Below are positions 57,120-64,000 of a stretch of DNA of 64,000 nt, piece after piece (the stretch's first letter is position 1; each line of letters opens with the position of its first letter). The notes beneath the pieces were generated by a model. It saw only the letters and a list, made by a program, of their open reading frames with translations. It made no database searches and had not been told where the DNA came from. Origin of the DNA: Piliocolobus tephrosceles (lineage: Eukaryota; Chordata; Mammalia; Primates; Cercopithecidae). Made by a program: the position numbers and the translations under genes. The stretch spans positions 158,597,141 to 158,661,140 of the forward strand of contig NC_045436.1 of the NCBI RefSeq assembly GCF_002776525.5, written 5' to 3'.

Positions 57120-57880
57120 TTAGAATTTCATTTATTCAATTGTCACATATTTACTGAGCAGTTACAATATAACAAGAATTGTTCTCAGCTCTGAGGATAC
57201 AGCAATGAGCAAAACAAACTCATGCCTTGGTTTTGGAACTTGTGTTCCAGGGAAACCAACTGTATTAGTCCATTCTCATACTGCTATAAAGAACTGCCCA
57301 AGGCTGGGTAATTTATAAAGAAAAGAGGTTTCATTAACTCACGGTTCTGCATGGCTGGGGAGACCTCAGGAAACTTACAATCATGGCAGAAGGTGAAGCA
57401 AACATGTCCTTCTTCGCATGGCGGCAGGAAGGAGGAGTGCAGAGCAAAGCAGGGAGAAAAGCCCTGTATAAAACCATCAGATCTCAGTGAGAACTCATTC
57501 ACTACCACAAGAACAACATGGTGGTAACCACTCCCTTGATTCAATTACCTCCCACCAGGTCCCTCTCCTGACAAATGGGGATTACGGGAACCACAATTCA
57601 AGATGAGATTTGGGTGAGGTCATAGCCAAACCATATCACCAGCAATAAACAAATAAAAACACACCATTGTGTCAGGTATTGAAGAACGAGAAGAGGTAGA
57701 CAGTGATAACAGGCAGAGTGATTTTTACTAAAGTGAAGTAACCTCTCCAGGGTGGTAACATTTCAGTGGAAAACTGAAAAAAGTTCAAGAGGGAGCCATG
57801 CAAGATCCTGAGGGAAAACATCGATGAAGAAAGAAAAACCAATGCAAATATCCCAAGTCAGGAAAGATGTAACAGGGTAG
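57120..57880 (-). mobile_element. L2 3' region, antisense, split by a THE1/MST LTR
   Basis: Left piece 57120-57260 ('TTTACTGAGCAGTTACAATA', 'GAGGATACAGCAATGAGCAA') and right piece 57639-57880 ('AATAAACAAATAAAAACAC', 'GGGAGCCATGCAAGATCCTG') are consecutive parts of reversed L2. Confidence 0.78.
57261..57638 (-). mobile_element. THE1/MST solo LTR, antisense
   Basis: 378 bases from TGTATTAGTCCATTCTCATA to AAACCATATCA. TSD CCAAC (57256-57260) and CCAGC (57639-57643), one mismatch. Contains 'GGGTAATTTATAAAGAAAAG' and 'CTCCCTTGATTCAATTACCT'. Confidence 0.93.
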
Positions 57881-59801
57881 TAAAGGACCTCAGTGAAATT
57901 CGGCACTGAAGCTTTCAAACTTGAGCCAAGTACTTAGTAAACCTGGGTGGCATGCTCAAATTCAGGCTATCTACTGCCTGGGTAATGTTCATATTTGAGC
58001 CAGCTTTTATTCATTTTCATTTCTGTATTGCCTCCTCAACAGCTCCCCGTCTCACACAGCAACCTCCTTAGGCTTAGATCAAAGTTCTTACTTTGTATGA
58101 AATATTGAAATTAGCAGACAACCTGTCTGTGTATTTTCCCAAAGCAGTGATCGCCCAAGTGGAGCATGTTAAATGCTTACTTAAGTAAGCTAATGGCAAC
58201 ATTTAAAGTTTTATTGACATTAAACCCTTTCAAAAGTATCTGACAACCTGGCTAAAAGTATGTATATTGTGTGGATCTCCTTTATTAATGAGGCAATTAA
58301 TCGTGAGAATTACCAAACTTCACTGAGAACCCAGCAGGCTGCTGTGAAAATGGAGCTCTGGGCTTCTGCAGAAATCCTCAGTCAAGAAAGGTAGCACCTC
58401 GCAGCTGAGAAGTCCTGGTGTGATTGACAGCCGTGTTTATTGATTTTGGATTTTGAGAACAACTCCCAGGGGGCTGGTATCAGCAAGTCAGAGGCAGAAT
58501 TTGATGAGGCAGATGGGACCCTGAGGGAAAAGCTCATAAGGCAGAATGGTGGAGTGCCCCTTCCCTGACCCTCACAGGCACGATAAGAGATGGTCTCTTT
58601 CTCATTTTAACAGGGATTCATTCCCACCAGGCTGCATCTGAAGAAGAGGACAGCCCCCAAAGAGCAAGACTCTTTGGGGGGAAAAAAATTAAGCTTCTTA
58701 AGTGCAAACTTTCAAACTGCCACAAACAGGCATGTGCTTCAGGAAAGAAGGAAGGAGCAAAACATCTGGTACCCAGGCTTCCACCACACACACAGCCAGG
58801 ATTCTGTTACAGATATGAAAGGGGCATAGTGTAGACAATATCTAATTATGATTTAATGACTGGGAAATGAAGAGACAGGCTTGAAATCCCCTTCCAACTG
58901 ATATCAACTTTGCATTTTATAAGCTTTCATTTATTGCTTTGTAAAATAGAATGTAGTAATTTAATGTCTATTATGAATTAATTACATGTCTGTGTGTGTG
59001 TGTGTGTGTCCTATCCTCTGCATGTGAACAGATTCCAGCAGTATTTCCAAGAAGACATTTTGGTAAGGGAGGCTCGCCTAGCACATCCACCACATCACCT
59101 GTCAGCAGGGACAGATGATGGGATGATTCAAAGCAAATGAAACAGATCATCCCTGTCTCCTAAACCCACAATTCCAGACACACTCAGGTGAAGGAGCACC
59201 AGGGTGTCCTGAGGGTTTTGTCACCTGTGCAAAATAATGATGTTCTTACTTCTATCATACACAATAGGAAGTAACTTCTCTGGCAGAAAATGTGACTACA
59301 TGATATGTATGCAAAGCCAAATCACAACCAGAAACACAAAGGTCCCTGGAATAAAAAATATAAACTGTTGACCTAGGAGGGCTGTGTGCCTCTGGAGAAG
59401 ATTTTTACATCAACATCCTCCAGATATGTGGTCATTTACCTTCTCATCTCTTCACATTGTGCTGTGTTTAAGTATTAACAGGGGCCAAGGTTTTATTACA
59501 AATTATGGGAGGACAAATTTAAGTTGTAAACATTCCCATCTAACTGCTAACTTAATTGATGTTTGCAAATTAGAAAATGTCCTTTTGTTTGATCCTAGAA
59601 GTACAACACTCTGTCGGTGTGGTCGGTGGAAACATAGTGTGAGGCTTATACCACTGCTCTGGGTGCTGGCCCAGGACCTTCCCTCCTCTTGCCTACCACC
59701 TACTCCTCCCTGCCCTCAACACCCTCACTGTCATGCCTAATAAACTCCCAAAAGAGAGGAGGAAGTCTTTGGGAATGCAGCAGAAACTGCAGGTTGTCCA
59801 T
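57881..59801. other. Long repeat-poor stretch
   Basis: No recognised transposon over ~1.9 kb apart from the TG tract. 58190-58500 contains clustered homeodomain-like words (TTTATTAATG, GGCAATTAATCG) and GTGATTGACAG. The 118-codon frame at 59384-59740 has no family signature. Confidence 0.4.
58991..59009. repeat. (TG)9 microsatellite
   Basis: Uninterrupted TG run. Confidence 0.95.
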
Positions 59802-60162
59802 TGTGTTAGTTCCCTCTCATGCTGCTAATAAAGACATACCTGAGACAGGGTAATTTATAAAAGAAAGAGGTTCATTGGACTCACAGTTCCACAAGGCTAG
59901 GGAGGCCTCACAATCATGGTGGAAGGCAAAGTGAGAGCAAAAGCACACCCTACGTGGCGGCAGGTCCCAGACAGCCTGTGTAGGGAACTTCGCTTTATAA
60001 AACCATCAGATCTCATGAGACTTATTCACTATCATGAAAATAACATGGGAAAAACCCACCCCCATGATTCAATTACCTCCCACCAGGTCTCTCCCATGAC
60101 ACATGGGGATTACTACAATTCAAGGTGAGATTTGGGTGGGGATTCAGAGCCAAACCATATCA
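59802..60162 (-). mobile_element. THE1-type solo LTR, antisense
   Basis: 361 bases from TGTGTTAGTTCCCTCTCATG to AAACCATATCA. TSD TCCAT (59797-59801) and TTCAT (60163-60167), one mismatch. Contains 'GGTGGAAGGCAAAGTGAGAG' and 'CCATGATTCAATTACCTCCC'. Confidence 0.94.
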
Positions 60163-60559
60163 TTCATCTGCCAAACTCATTCTCTCAATCTTCCAAGTTG
60201 AATTGAATGGACTTGAAGGTGAATGCAGGCTGCTTAGCTAGACTACATTTCCCAGCCTCATTTTGTCCCTGTGGATCTGTGTTGCAGGGAATGGTCTGCA
60301 CCTCCTTTGTGTGGCCTCACCCCTCTGGAACCTGGATGGAACATCAATCCAGCTTCAACCATGCAGAAAAAGGCAACAGGCTAGAGGATGGCCAACCAAC
60401 AACTCAGAAAGTAGCTGCCCTGACAACTTGTATTGTTCACACCAATGCTGTCTCATAAGAGAGAAATAAACTTCATTCTTTGAGCCATTGTATTTTCAGA
60501 TCTGTGTGGCAGCTACTTAGTTTTACCTACCTGACACAAGAATTAATGACAAAACCTAC
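60163..60559. mobile_element. Possible old LTR-like repeat, unassigned
   Basis: 60455-60500 reads 'GAGAGAAATAAACTTCATTC', 'TTTGAGCCATTG', like the polyadenylation region of old LTR families. The rest matches nothing I can name. Two overlapping 70-80 codon frames are not genes. Confidence 0.4.
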
Positions 60560-61061
60560 TGTAATGTTCGATTTTATGTGTCAACTTCACTGGATGAAGA
60601 GATATCCAGATAACTGGTCAAACATTATTTCTGAGTGTGCCTGTGAGGGTGTTTCTGGAAAAGATTGGCATTTAAATCAGTAGGCTGAGGAAGGATCTGC
60701 CCTCACCCATGTGGGCAGGCATCATCCAATCTGGTGAATCTGGTGAGGGCCTGGATTGAATAGAAAGTTAGAGGAAGGGTGAGTTTTTTTCTCTCTCCTT
60801 GACCTGGGACATCTATCTTCCCCTGCCCTTGGACATCAGATCTGCTGGTTCTCAGACCTTCAGACTCCAGGATTTACACCATCAAACCTACAAAACCTCC
60901 CCACTTCTCAGCCCTTGGACTCATACCAAATTACACTGCCAGCTTTCCTGGTTTTCCTGCCTGCAGATGGCATATCATGGGACTTCTTGGCCTCCAGAAT
61001 CCATTGAGCCAACTCTCATAATACATTTCCTCTACTATACCTATATCTGTCTATCTATCTG

Positions 61062-61105
<44 letters not shown>

Positions 61106-61155
61106 ACACACACATATATCCTATTGGTTCTGTTCCTTTGGAGAACCCTAACATT
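60560..61155 (+). mobile_element. ERVL-like LTR with internal CA repeat
   Basis: Starts TGTAATGTTCGATTTTATGT and follows a common LTR: 'GTGTGCCTGTGAGGGTGTTT', 'TCATCCAATCTGGTGAATCT', 'CCTCCAGAATCCATTGAGCC', then after the microsatellite 'CCTATTGGTTCTGTTCCTTT', 'GGAGAACCCTAAC'. Family name uncertain; no clear TSD. Confidence 0.7.
61042..61113. repeat. (CTAT)n(CA)n microsatellite inside the LTR
   Basis: CTATCTATCTGTCTA is followed by a CA run of about 20 units (61065-61103), then CCACACACACA. Confidence 0.95.
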
Positions 61156-62148
61156 GTTCCATGAAAGGGCCGTATATGCAAAGTAGCCCACAAATGCAGA
61201 AGGAGCCAGGAAACCAAAGGACAAATCAGACAAATGCAGTTTGTCAGTAAAGAGTGGAACTCGCAGATGAAAATGGACTTGGGGGGCCACAAACAGGTAG
61301 ACCTCCACAACAATATACTCCCCAGACCCGAGGCTTGTATACCATAGGGAAAGGTACATGTACTCTATAGAAACAGTTAAAGGCAACCCTTCGGAAAGCT
61401 ATGTAGGTCAAGACCTATAATTTGTGTGGTAACATCAAGATTGCTTTGATCTAAAAGTGGGATTTATAGTGAGTACATGTTCCTACACTAGGGATGGCAA
61501 ATAAAGTAGAAATCAGGAAACATTCAAAGACTGCAGTTAATCATAAGTCAACACGGCAGATTAGCATCCAAGATGGAGCCACTTTCGCATCCACAAAAAA
61601 AACACCTATGCTGTGAATATACAAGAAATCCAGCCATTAATTGCTATCTGGCTCATAGCTCATTGATTAACATGTTTCCTGTTTTGCTAATCTCTCCTTT
61701 CACTTGGAAATCCTCCTCCTTCCAGATTTATCTCCAATGCCACTCCTCTACAACGAGAGCCACACTGGAAATCTGTTCCACAAAATCTCACGGTTATGTC
61801 ACTCAAATGCCTCATTCAAAGTCTGGCCCATAGAGGGTACACAACTATTTTCCTTTCTGCCAATTGCTTTCTGTCTTCTTGTGGATTTAAATATGACTTT
61901 GAGGACTGTGGCTTGGGTAAGCACTTGGATGGCACACCAGTTAAGATGAGGAACTGAACAACTATGAAGGGAAAAGAAGGTGGGCTCTGAAGAGTTCAGT
62001 CACCTGAGCTGTTCTCTGGAAAACTAGTTCTAGGGGAGAAATTGAAATATGATCTAATGGAAAAAAAATCAGTACAAAATAAATTAAAACAGCCTATCAA
62101 TAATAACCAGAATATTTTGGGTCAGTGAGAACCAGAACTGGAAGGAAG
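61156..62148. other. Unassigned sequence
   Basis: No repeat family recognised. 61550-61580 contains 'AGATTAGCATCCAAGATGGA', which is LTR-like but not diagnostic. No exon is seen. Confidence 0.35.
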
Positions 62149-62165
62149 AGAGAGAGAGAGAGAGA
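62149..62165. repeat. (AG)n short microsatellite
   Basis: About eight AG units just upstream of an Alu tail. Confidence 0.9.
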
Positions 62166-62177
62166 AGAGAGACTTCC

Positions 62178-62482
62178 TTTTTTTTTTTTTTGAGACAAAG
62201 TCTCATTCTGTCACCTAGGCTGGAGTGCGGTGGCAGGATCTCAGATCACTGCAACCTCTGCCTCCTGGGTTCAAGCAATTCTTGTGCCTCAGTCTCCCGA
62301 GTAGCTGGGATTACAGGCATTACAGGCATGTGCCATGACACCTGGCGAATTTTTGTATTTTTAGTAGAGACAGGGTTTTGCCATGTTGGACACACTGGTC
62401 TCTAACTCTTGGCCTCAAATGATCCACCCGCCTTAGCCTCCCAAAGTGCTGGGATTACAGGCTTGAGCCACTGCACCTGGCC
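62178..62482 (-). mobile_element. AluS, antisense
   Basis: T14 tail, reversed Alu body, ending 'GCACCTGGCC'. Carries a 9-base internal duplication, ATTACAGGC ATTACAGGC, near 62310-62327. Confidence 0.94.
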
Positions 62483-62969
62483 TAAGTTGGTGGCAGATTT
62501 TGATAGAAGTCAGAAAAATAGGTCAGGAATAGATTGTGCATAAGTTACATGTCAGGTAATGGAACTTGAAATTTATCCTCCAGGTTAGGGTCACTCAGAC
62601 ATTTTAATAGGGTCCAAAACATCCTAAATCCATAAGAGTGAGGGCATCATTAATTTATATTGATAGCCATGATGAGTTGAAAGTGTCCCTGCTTAGTAAA
62701 TAAGTAGATTTGAATGCAGATCCAGTGCACATCTATTTTCATTTTGTTAAGAATGTAATGATGCCGAGTTCCATGATGTCACTTTAGTGGAGTTAAACTT
62801 GAGTGGTTTAAAAAATGATGCTTAGTTTAGGCTGCAGCCAAGTTACATGGAACTTAACATAGTCAGTTACATAGGAGAAACATGTAGTTAGACTGAATTC
62901 ACCTATTGGTCATGCAAAAAATTTACTTAGGTAAAATTTATTTGCTAAAATTGTAAATGGGCCACATCC
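62483..62969. other. Unassigned sequence
   Basis: No recognised element. Confidence 0.4.
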
Positions 62970-63430
62970 AAAATTCAGGTCGAGCTCTTGGTTGCAAGCA
63001 ACAGAAACCCAACTTTCTAACTCAACCCCTCTCCAAACCCCGACAAAAAAAAAAATCAAAAGGAGTTTACTGGCTCCTATGTTAGGGAGATTCAAGAAGA
63101 GCTAAACTTCAAGGGAACAGCTATATCCCCAGCCTTAAAATTGTATAATCAAGATGCTTATCTATTCCTACTTTTGTATCTGTTTTCTTCTGCTTTGCTT
63201 TTATTCTCCAGTTGCTTCTCACTACATTGTAACCAGACCACGTTCACTAGAAAATCCAAATGTATATGCTACCAATTTAGTAGGTCCCAGAGAAAGAAGA
63301 GTTCCAATGCAAACGTGGGGCTTAGATAGGACACAAGCCTAAGGTCACGTGCCCATCTGTGTATGAGTCCTTCTGACTCTGGCTATGCCCAAGGGGAAGT
63401 TGCTTGCATCAGAAGAGACAAGATCACAGA
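62970..63430 (+). mobile_element. Old interspersed repeat, family not named
   Basis: 'GAGCTCTTGGTTGCAAGCAA', 'CAGAAACCCAACTTTCTAAC', 'GGAGTTTACTGGCTCC', 'AAGGTCACGTGCCCATCTGT' occur in the order of a common old mammalian repeat I cannot name. An A11 run at 63045-63055. Confidence 0.45.
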
Positions 63431-63541
63431 ACAAGCCAAACCAACATATACCTGCACATTTCATCAGTTCAGTCAGTCCCTTCTCTGGTGCCATACACTC
63501 TCAGGAGATATCTGGGTTTTAACCAAAGAATAAATAAATAA

Positions 63542-63952
63542 TGTTAAGGGCTGAATTGTGTCTCCACTCCCAAAATGTGTCTATTGAAGACCTAACCCCC
63601 AAAACCTCAGAACATGATGGTGTTTGAAGATAAAGCCTTTAAAGAGGGGATTAAAGTTAAAATGAGTTTGTTGATGTGAGCTCCAATCCAAACTGACTGG
63701 TGTCCTTATAAGAAGAGAAAACTGGAGACACAGAGAGACACCAGGGATGTGCATGCACAGAGAAAAGATCATGTGCAGAGATGGAGAGAAGGTGGCCATC
63801 TGCAAGCTGAAGGGAGAGCCCTCCGGAGAAACTCAACCTGCCAACACCTTGATCTTGGACTTCCAGTCTCCAGAACTGTGATAACATACATTTCTGTCAC
63901 TTAAGCCACCATCCGTTGTGTTTTGCTATGGTAGCCCTAACAAACTAATACA
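63542..63952 (+). mobile_element. MLT1-type solo LTR
   Basis: 411 bases from TGTTAAGGGCTGAATTGTGT to AACAAACTAATACA. TSD AATAA (63537-63541) and AACAA (63953-63957), one mismatch. Contains 'GTGTCCTTATAAGAAGAGAA', 'CCTTGATCTTGGACTTCCAG' and 'ACTTAAGCCACC'. Confidence 0.92.
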
Positions 63953-64000
63953 AACAAAAATCACCACGAGTTATTTGCAATTTCTCCCATAAAAAGGATC

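Noticed and set aside
59384..59740. 118-codon plus-strand frame, the longest outside recognised repeats in its area
   Set aside because: No recognisable domain, no clear initiation context and no evidence of conservation; length alone is expected by chance in 64 kb.
61041..61386. Minus-strand frames with VCVCVC runs
   Set aside because: Translation of the CA repeat.

Overview
This window is primate nuclear DNA, almost certainly human or another catarrhine. The evidence is the repeat content: AluJ, AluS and AluY copies, primate L1PA elements, THE1/MST and MLT1 solo LTRs, a Tigger2a-type DNA transposon, and many old L2 and MIR copies. Family names come from recalled consensus sequences, not from a database search. 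I found no convincing host protein-coding gene, exon, tRNA, rRNA, CpG island or CRISPR array. The window looks intergenic or deeply intronic. The only real coding sequence belongs to LINE-1.

Layout. 1-2928 is the 5' half of an antisense L1PA element: a long 5' UTR, a broken ORF1, and an ORF2 endonuclease frame that is open to the window edge. 4.3-8.6 kb holds two Alus, an L3/CR1-like remnant, a long antisense L2 and the 3' end of a sense L1PA. 9.0-13.6 kb is one old L1M copy that lost an internal block and later received two Alus. 13.6-20 kb carries MIR and L2 fossils, an AluJ, two perfect short tandem duplications, an AluY, an AT minisatellite and a complete Tigger2a. 20-34 kb is mostly unassigned sequence with MIR and L2 pieces, an (ATCT)14 microsatellite inside an Alu, and a THE1 LTR inside an MLT1 LTR.

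34.2-35.6 kb is an antisense, 5'-truncated L1 bounded by a target-site duplication (TSD). 36.1-37.6 kb is an L2 split by an LTR and ending in a (GAAG)n tract. 38.6-43 kb has MIRs, an MLT1 LTR and a class-I-like solo LTR. 44.1-45.8 kb is a four-insertion nest (LTR, LTR, two Alus). 47.6-50.3 kb has L2, MIR and L1M pieces. 53.7-54.2 kb is a hAT-like DNA transposon. 55.4-61.2 kb holds MLT1, AluJ with a long purine tail, THE1/MST LTRs and an L2 split by one of them. 63.5-63.95 kb is a last MLT1 LTR.

No set of genes works together here. The main interest is insertion order, which can be read from nesting and TSDs, together with several local rearrangements and a few repeat-poor blocks that could be conserved noncoding DNA. 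I found no new biological system.
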